A stretch of 64,000 nt of DNA, from contig NZ_DASYGY010000009.1 in the NCBI RefSeq assembly GCF_035999195.1, positions 1,054,001-1,118,000 on the forward strand, given 5' to 3'. Within the stretch, counting starts at the first letter, position 1. The number at the start of each line of letters is the position of its first letter. Made by a program: the position numbers and the translations under genes. This document shows, one piece after another, positions 45,249-53,889 of this stretch. The stretch comes from Pseudoxanthomonas sp. (GTDB lineage: Bacteria > Pseudomonadota > Gammaproteobacteria > Xanthomonadales > Xanthomonadaceae). The notes below the pieces were generated by a model. The model was given only the letters and a program-made list of their open reading frames with translations. It had not been told where the DNA came from and searched no databases.

Positions 45249-46475
45249 ATGATCGGTTTTTTCCGCCGCAAGAAGCCCCAGGACGGTGTCGGCACCGCCC
45301 AGACCCGTCCCAGCATCGAGGAACTCGCCGCCGCCTTCCCTCGCGCGCCCGGCGAGGCGTTGCCGGTGGACGACGCCCCCTCGTCTCCCCCGCCCACGGA
45401 GGAGACGTTGTCGAAGGCGGATGGCGGGGAAAGCCCGGTCGTCATGCAGACGGAGGCGGCGACGCCTGTTCCCGCCCCCCAGCCCGCTCCCACCTCAACG
45501 TCAACGCCGGAGCGCGAGCCTGACCTCGATGCCGCCCCCGCAGCCGCCGCCGCGGGCAAGCCCGGCTGGCGCGACCGCCTGCGCCGCACCAGCGCCGCGC
45601 TGGGCCTCGCCGGCCTGTTCACGCGCAACCCGCGCCTGGACGACGACCTGCTGGACGAGATCGAGACCGCGCTGCTGACCGCCGACGTCGGTGTGCCGGC
45701 CACCACGGCGATCATCGAAGACCTGCGCAAGCGGATGAAAGCGCGCGAGTTCGCCGATGCCCAGGCGCTGCTCAAAGCGCTGCGCGCCGATCTGATCGCG
45801 CTGATCACGCCAGTGGCCAAGCCGCTGGCCATCGATGCCAGCCGCAAGCCGTTCGTCGTGCTGACCGTCGGCGTCAACGGCGTGGGCAAGACGACCACCA
45901 TCGGCAAGCTGGCGCGCCGCTTCAAACAGGATGGGCACAGCTTGATGCTGGCCGCCGGCGACACGTTCCGCGCCGCCGCGGTGGCGCAGTTGCAGACCTG
46001 GGGCGAACGCAACGGCGTGCCGGTGGTCGCGCAGGGCCAGGATGCGGATGCCGCGTCCGTCGCGTTCGATGCGCTGCAGTCGGCCAAGTCGCGCGGCACC
46101 GACGTGCTGATCGCCGACACGGCCGGCCGCCTGCACACGCAGACCGGGCTGATGAACGAACTGGGCAAGATCCGCCGCGTGCTGGGCAAGATCGATGCCG
46201 AGGCGCCGCATGAGGTGCTGATGGTCATCGACGGCACCACCGGTCAGAACGCGCTGTCGCAGCTGCGCCAGTTCCACGCCGCGGTCGGCGTCACGGGCCT
46301 GGTGGTCACCAAGCTGGACGGCACGGCCAAGGGCGGCGTGGTGTTCGCGCTGGCGCGCGAATTCGGCATCCCGATCCGGTACGCCGGCATCGGCGAGCGC
46401 GTGGAAGACCTGCGCGTGTTCGATGCGGAATCGTTCGTCGACGCGCTGCTGCCGGAAGCGCTGGGTGGCGGCTGA
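45249..46475 (+). CDS. ftsY: Signal recognition particle receptor FtsY
   Basis: 408 residues. A variable acidic/proline-rich N-terminal A domain (about 1-95) is followed by the helical N domain and the GTPase G domain. G-domain motifs are GVNGVGKTTTIGKLARRF (P-loop), AAGDTFRAAAVAQL, LIADTAGRLHTQTGLMNEL, TKLDGTAKGG and GIGERVEDLRVFDAE. It docks SRP-ribosome complexes at the membrane. The upstream neighbour is divergent and the next gene, mutY, begins after a hairpin repeat. Confidence 0.97.
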   Translation: MIGFFRRKKPQDGVGTAQTRPSIEELAAAFPRAPGEALPVDDAPSSPPPTEETLSKADGGESPVVMQTEAATPVPAPQPAPTSTSTPEREPDLDAAPAAAAAGKPGWRDRLRRTSAALGLAGLFTRNPRLDDDLLDEIETALLTADVGVPATTAIIEDLRKRMKAREFADAQALLKALRADLIALITPVAKPLAIDASRKPFVVLTVGVNGVGKTTTIGKLARRFKQDGHSLMLAAGDTFRAAAVAQLQTWGERNGVPVVAQGQDADAASVAFDALQSAKSRGTDVLIADTAGRLHTQTGLMNELGKIRRVLGKIDAEAPHEVLMVIDGTTGQNALSQLRQFHAAVGVTGLVVTKLDGTAKGGVVFALAREFGIPIRYAGIGERVEDLRVFDAESFVDALLPEALGGG

Positions 46476-46493
46476 TAACGGATTCCCGGTGGT

Positions 46494-46560
46494 TGTGGGA
46501 GCGACGTCAGTCGCGATAGGCCACCGCGGTGACGCCATTGCGACTGACGTCGCTCCCACA
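46494..46560. repeat. Inverted-pair repeat, GTGGGAGCGACGT type (copy 5)
   Basis: Arms at 46494-46517 and 46538-46560, complementary apart from the innermost bases. The core is GTCAGTC in both arms. It ends two bases before the first possible mutY start codon, so it could fold over the start region. Confidence 0.85.
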
Positions 46561-46562
46561 GG

Positions 46563-47669
46563 ATGCTGCAGGTGAGCACTGCCTCCTTCGCCTCCCGCCT
46601 GCTGGCCTGGTTCGACGACCACGGCCGCCACGACCTGCCCTGGCAGCACCCGCGCACGCCGTATCGCGTGTGGCTGTCGGAAATCATGCTGCAGCAGACG
46701 CAGGTGGCCACCGCGACGCCGTACTTCCTGCGCTTCGTCGAACGCTTTCCCACGTTGTCTGATCTCGCCGCCGCATCCACCGACGACGTGATGGCGCACT
46801 GGGCCGGGCTGGGCTACTACGCCCGTGCACGCAACCTGCATGCGGCGGCGAAAGCGTGCGTGGCGGACCACCACGGCGACCTGCCACGCGATTTCGCTGC
46901 ACTGCATGCCCTGCCCGGCATCGGCCGCAGCACGGCCGGCGCGATCCTCTCGCAGGCATGGAACGACCGTTTCCCCATCCTCGACGGCAACGTCAAGCGC
47001 GTCCTGACACGGTTCCATGGCATCACCGGCTGGCCCGGCCTGCCGGCCGTCGAGAAGCAGCTCTGGGCGCTGGCGGAGCAGCACCTGCGCGACGTGCCCG
47101 ATGGGCGACCGGCGGACTACACGCAGGCGCAGATGGATTTCGGCGCCACGCTGTGTACGCGCGCAAAACCGGCGTGCGTGGTGTGTCCCGTGCAGGACGA
47201 CTGCATCGCGCGGCGGGAGGGCCTCACGGCGTCTCTGCCCACCTCCAGACCATCGAAGGTCCTGCCGGAACGCGAGGCCGTGGCGCTATGGCTGGAGAAC
47301 GCCGATGGCGAGGTCCTGCTGCAGCGCCGTCCCGACACCGGCATCTGGGCGTCGTTGTGGACGCTGCCGCAGGCGGACACCGATGCGGGCATGCGCGACT
47401 GGTTCGCGCGCGAAATGAAGGGCGCCTACGACAACGCCGAAGAACTGCCCGTCGTCGTGCACACCTTCAGCCACTACCGCCTGCACCTGCAACCGCTGCG
47501 CCTGCGCAAGGTCGCCCTGCGCGACGTGGTGCGCGACAATGACGACTTGCGCTGGGTGGCGCGCGAAGATCTCGCCACGCTGGGCCTGCCGGCGCCGATC
47601 CGCAAGCTGCTCTCCACCGACATAGCCGCGCAAGCGGGAAGCCCTCCGCAACGGCCGCATGGCCGATAA
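46563..47669 (+). CDS. mutY: A/G-specific adenine glycosylase
   Basis: 368 residues from the ATG at 46563; a GTG at 46572 (giving a start like [11 protein letters not shown]) is an equally possible start. The catalytic glutamate E40 is in [10 protein letters not shown], the helix-hairpin-helix is [13 protein letters not shown] at 117-129, and the catalytic aspartate is D141 in ILDGNVKRV. The 4Fe-4S cysteines C198, C205, C208 and C214 have the exact C-x6-C-x2-C-x5-C spacing. A NUDIX-like C-terminal domain for 8-oxoguanine recognition follows. yggX follows, as in E. coli. Confidence 0.95.
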   Translation: MLQVSTASFASRLLAWFDDHGRHDLPWQHPRTPYRVWLSEIMLQQTQVATATPYFLRFVERFPTLSDLAAASTDDVMAHWAGLGYYARARNLHAAAKACVADHHGDLPRDFAALHALPGIGRSTAGAILSQAWNDRFPILDGNVKRVLTRFHGITGWPGLPAVEKQLWALAEQHLRDVPDGRPADYTQAQMDFGATLCTRAKPACVVCPVQDDCIARREGLTASLPTSRPSKVLPEREAVALWLENADGEVLLQRRPDTGIWASLWTLPQADTDAGMRDWFAREMKGAYDNAEELPVVVHTFSHYRLHLQPLRLRKVALRDVVRDNDDLRWVAREDLATLGLPAPIRKLLSTDIAAQAGSPPQRPHGR

Positions 47670-47697
47670 TCCAGTGACCTACAACGGGATGTCCTCG

Positions 47698-47967
47698 ATG
47701 CCGCGCACCGTCTTCTGCCAGTACGAACAACGCGAAACGGAAGGGCTCGACTTCGTCCCCTACCCCGGCGACCTGGGCAAGCGCATCTACGCCGACATCG
47801 GCAAGCCCGCGTGGGCGGCATGGCTGGCACACCAGACCATGCTGATCAACGAGAATCGGCTGTCGCCGCGCGACCCCAAGCACCGGGCCTTCCTGGAAGC
47901 CGAGCTGGAGAAGTTCCTGTTCGGCGGCAGCGCCGAGAAGCCCGCCGGGTACGTGCCTGCGCCTTAA
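47698..47967 (+). CDS. yggX: Fe(2+)-trafficking/oxidative protection protein YggX
   Basis: 89 residues from the ATG at 47698. In-frame ATGs at 47659 and 47689 exist, but the family start (MxRTVFC) fits 47698. [19 protein letters not shown] and [10 protein letters not shown] contain the conserved single cysteine and the YggX signature. The family protects iron-sulfur clusters. Placement directly after mutY is the standard gammaproteobacterial order. Confidence 0.93.
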   Translation: MPRTVFCQYEQRETEGLDFVPYPGDLGKRIYADIGKPAWAAWLAHQTMLINENRLSPRDPKHRAFLEAELEKFLFGGSAEKPAGYVPAP

Positions 47968-47985
47968 TCCGGCCCGGCTTCCTTC

Positions 47986-48438
47986 TCAGCTCTTCGCCTC
48001 GCGCTCCACGGCGGCGGCTTCGCGCAGTTCTTTCTGGCTGGCGCGCAGGGCTTTGACGTCCAGCGGACGGATGGTGTCGATGCGACAGGGCAGCTTGATG
48101 CTGGAGGTGCCCGCGCCCAGCGGAATCACGTCGTCGAAACGCGCCGAGACCCGACTGCCGAAATGGGTGATGCGGATGGCCATGGCGTAGTCCAGGTCCT
48201 GGCAGGGGCCGGACAGCTCCAGCAGGAAGGCCTCGCTGGGCCTGGTCCACACCGCGAGCGCGCCATCGCCCAACGGCGACCAGCCGTTGAGGTTGCCGAA
48301 ATAGCGGAAATCCTTGACCGGCTCGCCGGCATGGCCGCGGTAGAAGGCCAGCTTTTCCGCGTCCGTCTGTCGGGGGCCGGTGGCGCACGCGGTCAGTATC
48401 GTCGCCATCAGCAGGGCAGGAAGCGTCAGGTATCTCAT
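47986..48438 (-). CDS. DUF6491 family lipoprotein
   Basis: 150 residues from the ATG at 48438. The signal peptide ends in a lipobox (ILTAC at residues 13-17). The mature sequence (DAEKLAFYRGHAGEPVKDFRYFG, GDGALAVWTRPSEAFLLEL, GPCQDLDYAMAI, LPCRIDTIRPLDVKAL) fits the DUF6491 family, which is common in Xanthomonadaceae. Two cysteines may form a disulfide. Function unknown. It is convergent with yggX. Confidence 0.78.
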   Translation of the reverse strand: MRYLTLPALLMATILTACATGPRQTDAEKLAFYRGHAGEPVKDFRYFGNLNGWSPLGDGALAVWTRPSEAFLLELSGPCQDLDYAMAIRITHFGSRVSARFDDVIPLGAGTSSIKLPCRIDTIRPLDVKALRASQKELREAAAVEREAKS

Positions 48439-48608
48439 GGTGGTCGCCTGTCGGTGCGTGGAGGGGCCGACTGCATGATGCCCCCGCGCTGCCGGCAAGG
48501 CGGCGACACTCGGACCCGCCATTCAGCGCCGGTCCGGCTTGCCATCATCCCGGACGGTCCGTATCATTGCGCCTCTTCCCGCCGTACGTCCGTACCGCGA
48601 AAGACCAT

Positions 48609-48684
48609 GGCCTGGTAGCTCAGTTGGTAGAGCAGCGGATTGAAAATCCGCGTGTCGGTGGTTCGAATCCGCCCCGGGCCACCA
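48609..48684 (+). tRNA. tRNA-Phe (anticodon GAA)
   Basis: A 76-base cloverleaf with encoded CCA. The acceptor arms GGCCTGG and CCGGGCC pair with one G-U. The anticodon stem GCGGA/TCCGC encloses TTGAAAA with anticodon GAA, and the T-arm GGTGG-TTCGAAT-CCGCC is canonical. A terminator follows 13 bases after the CCA end. Confidence 0.97.
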
Positions 48685-48696
48685 TATCGTTCAAGG

Positions 48697-48723
48697 AAGG
48701 CCTGCAGCGATGCAGGCCTTTTT
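48697..48723 (+). terminator. Terminator of the tRNA-Phe gene
   Basis: Stem AAGGCCTGCA/TGCAGGCCTT with loop GCGA and five T residues in total, 13 bases downstream of the tRNA. An ATG in frame with the next gene lies inside the hairpin (48710). Confidence 0.85.
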
Positions 48724-48745
48724 CGTGCCCGCCAGGAGCACCCCG

Positions 48746-49465
48746 TTGTCGCCCATCCCCGCACCCATCCGCCTCGCCAAGCGTGTCGTCGAACTGACCG
48801 GGTGTTCGCGCGCCGAAGCCGACCAGTACATCGAAGGCGGCTGGGTCACGGTCGACGGTGAGACGGTGGAAGCACCGCAGCACCTGGTCACCGACGAGCA
48901 CGTGGCGGTCGATCCCGCCGCCCGGCTCACCGCCAGCGAACCGGCCACGCTGCTGTTGCACAAGCCCGAGGGCATCGCCTGGCAGGACGCCGCCGCGCTG
49001 GCCGTGCCGGCTGCGCATGCGACGGACGACGACAGTGGGGTGCGCCCGCTGAAGCGCCATCTGCAGCGCCTGACTGCCCTGATGCCGCTGGACACGGACG
49101 CGAGCGGACTGATGGTGCTCAGCCAGGATGGCCGCGTGTGGCGCCGCCTGACCGAAGACTACGCGCAGATCGAACAGGAATTCGTGGTCGAGATCCGCGG
49201 CGAAACGGGGCCGTACACACTCGGCCGTATCGGCCATGTGCCCGCCTATCGGGGACGCGACCTGGCGCCCTGCAAGGTCAGCTGGCAGAACGAGGTACGG
49301 CTGCGCTTCGCGATCAAGGATGTGCAGCCCGGCGAATTGCGTCACCGCTGCAGGGAAGGCGGGCTGGACGTGGTGTCGATCCGGCGCCTGCGCGTGGGTC
49401 GCGTCGCCCTATCCAGAATGCCCGTCGGGCAGTGGCGCTACTTGCCGGCCGGCACCCGCTTCTAG
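48746..49465 (+). CDS. RluF-like rRNA pseudouridine synthase
   Basis: 239 residues from a TTG at 48746. This start is chosen because it has an AGGAG ribosome site and gives an S4-domain N-terminus, while the in-frame ATG at 48710 lies inside the tRNA-Phe terminator hairpin. An S4 RNA-binding domain (RLAKRVVELTGCSRAEADQYIEGG) precedes the RsuA-type catalytic domain; the catalytic aspartate is in MPLDTDASGLMVLSQDG. The C-terminal part (EGGLDVVSIRRLRVGRVAL) matches RluF/RsuA enzymes. It probably modifies 23S rRNA or a tRNA. Confidence 0.85.
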   Translation: MSPIPAPIRLAKRVVELTGCSRAEADQYIEGGWVTVDGETVEAPQHLVTDEHVAVDPAARLTASEPATLLLHKPEGIAWQDAAALAVPAAHATDDDSGVRPLKRHLQRLTALMPLDTDASGLMVLSQDGRVWRRLTEDYAQIEQEFVVEIRGETGPYTLGRIGHVPAYRGRDLAPCKVSWQNEVRLRFAIKDVQPGELRHRCREGGLDVVSIRRLRVGRVALSRMPVGQWRYLPAGTRF

Positions 49466-50022
49466 GCCGGGAAATCCGGACCTGTCGACAATCGACGGCG
49501 TCGGATCAGGAGCGCGGCGCGGTGAGGACGACACGTGGCGCGCGTGCCGGCGCGGCGCCTGCGGTCATCGCAGTGTCGTGCGCTACCGCGTCCTGACCAC
49601 AGGCCGCGCATGCGCGTGCCGGCCGGGCCTGCTGGCTCTGGGTTTCGCAGCGCGACATGGCCTGTTCCAGGCCTTTGCCATTGCCATGGAGCCAGGTGGC
49701 AAGCAATACGACGGCCACGGCGCACCACCCGAAGATCAATCGGGAATTCGAGTCTGGAAACATGCTGGAAAGCTCGTTGAGGCGTCGGTGCGCCGGCGAT
49801 GGGCACAGAGATGTGCAAGGGGGTCGCCATGTCATATCGCCACGCACGCACCGATCCGGACAGCGACAGACATGGGAGATCGACGGTGCACGCATGCGCT
49901 GGCGCCACGCCAGCGCCGCCGCGCTTTGCCGCATCGGGCGATTCGCGCTCCGCGCGGTCCGTCTCGCGGAAAATCGTCTTCGGTCTGCCTATCCTGCGGC
50001 ATTCCTCCATGCAGGCCGCCCC
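49466..50022. other. Sparse intergenic stretch
   Basis: A 557-base gap between the pseudouridine synthase gene and a small conserved gene. Apart from the weak 85-residue membrane frame on the minus strand I see no convincing gene, RNA or repeat. Base composition is somewhat less GC-biased than in the flanking genes. Confidence 0.5.
49506..49763 (-). CDS. Possible small membrane protein
   Basis: 85 residues from an ATG at 49763. One clear membrane helix (LIFGWCAVAVVLLATWLHG, about residues 8-26) is followed by a cysteine-containing tail (CETQSQQ, CAACGQ) and an alanine/proline-rich end. No ribosome site is obvious. Codon bias is moderate, and no competing gene lies on the other strand. It could be a lineage-specific small protein or a chance frame. 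Confidence 0.35.
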   Translation of the reverse strand: MFPDSNSRLIFGWCAVAVVLLATWLHGNGKGLEQAMSRCETQSQQARPARACAACGQDAVAHDTAMTAGAAPARAPRVVLTAPRS

Positions 50023-50421
50023 ATGTCGCACGTCTCCACTTCCTACGCTGTCGGCCAACGCTGGCGCTGCCGCGGGCGCCATGCCGCCGAGACGCCGGTG
50101 CTGACCATCAACCGCATCGACCGGCATCCGCTGGGCGGCGAGATCCTGCACGTGAGCATGACCAATGCGCACATCCGTCATCCGGGCCTGCCCAATGGCG
50201 TCATCACCACCTTCGCCCACCTGCCGATCATCGGCCAAGTGCTGGAGCGCAGCGATGCGGAACTGGTCGGCCAAGGCACGCCGGACCCGGCCCACCTGGA
50301 GGGCTACACCCAGTGGAAGCAGGCCTTCGACGCAGGCCAGGCAGGGTCTTACGGCATACCGCTGTCCGAGATCCTCGACCTGATCGAAACGATGCTGGCC
50401 AAGCGCGACACCGACCGCTGA
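50023..50421 (+). CDS. Hypothetical protein
   Basis: 132 residues from the ATG at 50023. Soluble, no signal. The order looks like an N-terminal beta part (YAVGQRWRCRGRHAAETPVLTINRI, GGEILHVSMTNAHI), an H-x-H segment around RHPGLPNGVITTFAHLPIIG, and a C-terminal helical part (LEGYTQWKQAFDAGQAGSYGIPLSEILDLIETML). I do not recognise the family. The well-formed C-terminal helix and codon bias support a real gene. Confidence 0.65.
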   Translation: MSHVSTSYAVGQRWRCRGRHAAETPVLTINRIDRHPLGGEILHVSMTNAHIRHPGLPNGVITTFAHLPIIGQVLERSDAELVGQGTPDPAHLEGYTQWKQAFDAGQAGSYGIPLSEILDLIETMLAKRDTDR

Positions 50422-50822
50422 CGCGCTCACGCATCGAGGGCTTCCACGATCGCGGCCCTGGCTGGGATCTTCCTGCGCACGGCGTGTGGCCGGACGCGAT
50501 CATCGCCAGCACGCACACGTCCACCACCTAGGGCGCAGGCAGCGCATGGGTATACAGCGCACTCCACGCGGGGTAACGGGCCTGGAAGGATGATGGATCG
50601 GCGAGCGTCGGGCGAAACCGGACCGGAATCCTTACGGATCGGTGGTCCGGTCAGTACCGCGTGCCGTGCCCCCTCCGTCACGTCGCTGCGACGCCGGCTA
50701 CCGAGCGCTGAATACCCGGCCGGCGAAGCAGGAGCAGGCACGTGTCTTGACGCGGCATCCACGCACCCTGCCGCAAGGTCGTCGCACTCCTCTTTCTCCG
50801 GAACTCCCGAGTGAACATCGTC
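50422..50822. other. Intergenic stretch without recognisable features
   Basis: About 400 bases with short overlapping frames on both strands but none with convincing codon bias or family motifs. No terminator, tRNA or repeat was seen. Confidence 0.5.
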
Positions 50823-51122
50823 ATGAAGACGTCGAACCATGTCCTTCCCGATCGCTTCACCTGGCTCCGCACCGATGTCGGGCACGACCTGTACGTGGAC
50901 GACACGCTCATCGCAGAAATTCGCCCGGTCAACGCCGGCCTGATGCTGCGCGTGTGCGTCGACATGGGCGACATCGCCCCGTTCGAGATGGCGGTGCGCT
51001 GCGAGGAGCGTGCCATCGGCTGGGCCACGCAATGGGCGCGGCAGCGCGCAGGGCTGCTGTGCCGCTATGCCGACCGTCAGCGTCCGGCCCAGGTGAACGC
51101 CGAGCTCGCCCTGGCGAGCTGA
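50823..51122 (+). CDS. Small hypothetical protein
   Basis: 99 residues from the ATG at 50823; a GTG at 50811 would add four residues. The sequence (FTWLRTDVGHDLYVDDTLIAEIRP, LMLRVCVDMGDIAPFEMAVRCEERAIGWATQWARQRAGLLCRY) looks like a small globular alpha/beta protein. No domain recognised. It is convergent with the esterase gene, with stops four bases apart. Confidence 0.6.
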   Translation: MKTSNHVLPDRFTWLRTDVGHDLYVDDTLIAEIRPVNAGLMLRVCVDMGDIAPFEMAVRCEERAIGWATQWARQRAGLLCRYADRQRPAQVNAELALAS

Positions 51123-51126
51123 GCCC

Positions 51127-52170
51127 TCACTCGGCGGATGGGGCGTCCCGCGACAGCCCCTGCAGGAACGCCACGCTGCGCTCCATCGCCAGACGCCCCG
51201 CCTCGTTGTCGAGATTGAACTGGTATTCGTGCGGCAGGGCGGGCGTGTAGTCCTTCGGAAAGAACAGGGTGTCCACCTTCACTCCCTTGGCCTCGAGCGC
51301 GGCGGCCAGCGCGCGCGAATGCGGCTCCAGCGGATCGGCGTTGCCTGCGCTGATGAAGGAAGGCGGGAACGTGGAGGTGACGTGGCGGGATACCGAAAAC
51401 GTATCCAGCCGCGGATCGTCATAGAAGTCCTTGCGGCCGAGGTACGACCACAGCACGGTGCGCATGAAGGCGGCGAACGGGCTGTCCCATTGGACGAGCC
51501 CGACATCGTAGGGGCCGCAGAAGAGCACCATGCCGGCGAGCCGATCCGGCTGAAGGGCGGGCACCAGCCCGATACGCTGCGCGTGCGCCGGCGAGGTGAT
51601 GGCATTGGCCACCTCGGCCGCGATCTGCGCCCCCGCCGAATCGCCGGCCAGCACGATGCGATTGGCATCGATGTTCAGTTCGGCAGCATTCGCCTGCAGG
51701 TATGCGAGCGCGGCATTGATCTGGCGCGCGGGCGTGGGCCAGGTCGCCTTGGGCGCAAGGGTGTAGTCGACGTTGACCACCACGAAACCGCGCGCGGCCA
51801 GCACGTGCAGATAGTTGGCGATGTCGCCGCGGCGGCCTGAAACGAACCCGCCCCCGTGTATCCAGACCACCGTGGTCAACCGCTGGTCGCTGCCCTGCAC
51901 CTGCGCGGGAAAGTAGACGTCCAGGCGCGCATCCGGGTCCGCCGCGTCGTACGCCAGGCCGCGCCGCTCGGTGACGCCGGCGGGCAGGTGCTTGCGCAGG
52001 GCGTCCGATGCCTCGACCGCCCCCTTGTCGAACGCCCAGCGGATCAGCAGCACGGAAGGCCAAGGACTCAGCTGGAACGCCGCCCAGGTTCCGGTTCCCA
52101 GCACGGCCAGCGCGAGCAGCACGCGCAGCGCCCAGCGACGCCCTGTTCCACCCTGCCTGGCCGTCGTCAT
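51127..52170 (-). CDS. Alpha/beta-hydrolase, HSL-family esterase
   Basis: 347 residues. An N-terminal membrane helix or uncleaved signal (WALRVLLALAVLGTGTWAAF) precedes the hydrolase fold. The oxyanion motif HGGG is in VVWIHGGGFVSGR, the nucleophile serine in LAGDSAGAQIA, and the acid and histidine probably in ISAGNADPLEPHS and ALPHEYQF. This is the hormone-sensitive-lipase (family IV) layout, typical of carboxylesterases on small acyl esters. It lies beside sugar-uptake genes but has its own direction-compatible gap of 139 bases. Confidence 0.87.
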   Translation of the reverse strand: MTTARQGGTGRRWALRVLLALAVLGTGTWAAFQLSPWPSVLLIRWAFDKGAVEASDALRKHLPAGVTERRGLAYDAADPDARLDVYFPAQVQGSDQRLTTVVWIHGGGFVSGRRGDIANYLHVLAARGFVVVNVDYTLAPKATWPTPARQINAALAYLQANAAELNIDANRIVLAGDSAGAQIAAEVANAITSPAHAQRIGLVPALQPDRLAGMVLFCGPYDVGLVQWDSPFAAFMRTVLWSYLGRKDFYDDPRLDTFSVSRHVTSTFPPSFISAGNADPLEPHSRALAAALEAKGVKVDTLFFPKDYTPALPHEYQFNLDNEAGRLAMERSVAFLQGLSRDAPSAE

Positions 52171-52226
52171 CGCCGCTTCTCCCGTGCAGGAGCGCCAGTG
52201 CCCCGGTGGGTTTTACACCCGTCCCC

Positions 52227-52270
52227 GGAAAAAAGAAAAGCCACCGGGCCGGAGAGTGGCCCGATGGCTT
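52227..52270 (-). terminator. Terminator after the FHS sugar transporter gene
   Basis: Read on the minus strand, AGCCATCGGGCC pairs imperfectly with GGCCCGGTGGCT around a 7-base loop and is followed by TTTTCTTTTTT. It lies 40 bases beyond the transporter stop. Confidence 0.75.
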
Positions 52271-52309
52271 GGAGGATGCGCGCCGTCCTCTCTCCGGCGC
52301 GCACCGCAC

Positions 52310-53764
52310 TCAGTGGCCGCTGCCGGCGGCCAGCTTGTCCAGGTCGATACCCTGCTTGCGCAGCGTGCGGGTCGCCGCGATGGCGTAGAACGCCAGGTAA
52401 GCGAAGCACAGTACGCCGACGATGAAGCTGAAATGCACGCCCACCTGATCCGCCAGTGCGCCCTGCGCCAAGCTGACGAAGCCGCCGCCCATGATCATCA
52501 TGATCAGCAGGCTGCTGCCCTGGTTGGTCTTGTCGCCTAGACCGGTGATCGCCAACGCGAAGATGCACGGCCACATGGTGCTGCAGAACAGACCCACGCT
52601 GATGAAGGCCACCACGCTGGTCCAGCCAGTGGTGAACATGCCAACCAGCAGCGCGGCGATGCCGCACGCGGCGAAGTACAGCAGCATGCGCGCCGGATTG
52701 CCCTTGCTGGCCAGGGTGGCCAGGATCATCAACACGATGACGGCGGCATAGCCGAAGAACTGCGACACCTCGTGCTTCATGATCGCGTTGACGGCCAGGA
52801 ACACGCCAAACGCCACGTACGGCAGCAACAGCGTCAGCCAGCGCTTGGCACCGGCACCGACGTTGAACGCGCCCGCCGCGCCGCCCCAGCGACCGATCAT
52901 CAGGCTGGCCCAGTACAGCGATACGAACGGCGCGATCTGCGAGGTCTCCAGACCCAGGCCTTCCGGCGATTCCAAGTAGGCCGGCAGGTTACTGATCGTC
53001 GACACTTCCACGCCCACGTAGACGAAGATGGCGATCATGCCCAGCACCAGCTGCGGATAGCCCAGCGCGGATTTCTTGTGGATCAGCTTGCTGGTGTCCT
53101 GCGCTTCGGACTCCGACAGTTTCTCGAGGTCGATGTGGTTGGGCACCGACGAGAACTTCAGGAAGATCGCCACCAGGATGAAGGCCACGCCCAGCACCAG
53201 GTACGGCGTCTTGACGCTTTCGATGCTGGCTTCGGTGCCGCCGGACAACACGCTGCCGAAGATCGCCACGCTCACCAGCAGCGGACCGATGGTGGTGCCG
53301 AAGTTGTTGATGCCACCGGCCAGGGTCAGCCGCTGCGCGCCCGTCTTGGGATCACCGATGACGATGGCCAACGGATTGGCGGCGATCTGCTGCAACGAGA
53401 AGCCCAGACCGACGATGAAAAGGCCCGACAGCATCAGATTGAACGAGCCGGTATTGGCCGCCGGATAGAACAGCAGCGTGCCCAGCGCGGAGATCACCAG
53501 ACCCAGGCAGATGCCGTTCTTGTAGCCGATCTTGTTGAGCAGATCGAGACCGATGATCTTGGAGACCGCCACATAGATCAGCGATCCCACGGTATAGGCC
53601 ACGTAGAACGCGACGGCGACGTACTGGCTCTGTGCCTGCGTGAGATTGAAGGCTTTCTTGAACACCGGAATCAGGATGTCGTTGCTGGCGGCAACGAAAC
53701 CCCAGAAGAAGAACACGGTGATCAGCACGCCGAACTGCGACCATCGGGTGGTTTGGGTGGTCAT
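52310..53764 (-). CDS. FHS-family sugar MFS transporter (GluP/FucP-like)
   Basis: 484 residues with about twelve membrane helices. FFFWGFVAASNDILIPVFKKAF at the N-terminus is the hallmark of the fucose/galactose/glucose:H+ symporters, and NFGTTIGPLLVS and FCSTMWPCIFALAI occur later. It likely imports glucose or a related hexose. It follows the GH3 glucosidase gene by 125 bases on the same strand, so it may take up the sugar released by that enzyme. Confidence 0.88.
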   Translation of the reverse strand: MTTQTTRWSQFGVLITVFFFWGFVAASNDILIPVFKKAFNLTQAQSQYVAVAFYVAYTVGSLIYVAVSKIIGLDLLNKIGYKNGICLGLVISALGTLLFYPAANTGSFNLMLSGLFIVGLGFSLQQIAANPLAIVIGDPKTGAQRLTLAGGINNFGTTIGPLLVSVAIFGSVLSGGTEASIESVKTPYLVLGVAFILVAIFLKFSSVPNHIDLEKLSESEAQDTSKLIHKKSALGYPQLVLGMIAIFVYVGVEVSTISNLPAYLESPEGLGLETSQIAPFVSLYWASLMIGRWGGAAGAFNVGAGAKRWLTLLLPYVAFGVFLAVNAIMKHEVSQFFGYAAVIVLMILATLASKGNPARMLLYFAACGIAALLVGMFTTGWTSVVAFISVGLFCSTMWPCIFALAITGLGDKTNQGSSLLIMMIMGGGFVSLAQGALADQVGVHFSFIVGVLCFAYLAFYAIAATRTLRKQGIDLDKLAAGSGH

Positions 53765-53850
53765 GGATTGGTATGCCTGCTGGTATGGAATCCGGACGGA
53801 GCGGCCAGCCTACGGAGCCGCCCCACGATTGCAACTTGCACTGCGTCAGC

Positions 53851-53874
53851 GCCCCGCGGGGAAAACCGCGGGGC
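53851..53874 (-). terminator. GC-rich hairpin after the GH3 gene
   Basis: A perfect 9-base stem GCCCCGCGG/CCGCGGGGC with a 6-base loop, 16 bases beyond the GH3 stop. There is no T-tract, so it may be an attenuator between the GH3 and transporter genes rather than a full terminator. Confidence 0.45.
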
Positions 53875-53889
53875 ACCGTACGAAACGAA

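Noticed and set aside
48710..48745. ATG at 48710 as start of the pseudouridine synthase
   Set aside because: It lies in the loop of the tRNA-Phe terminator; a TTG with AGGAG at 48746 gives a family-like start.
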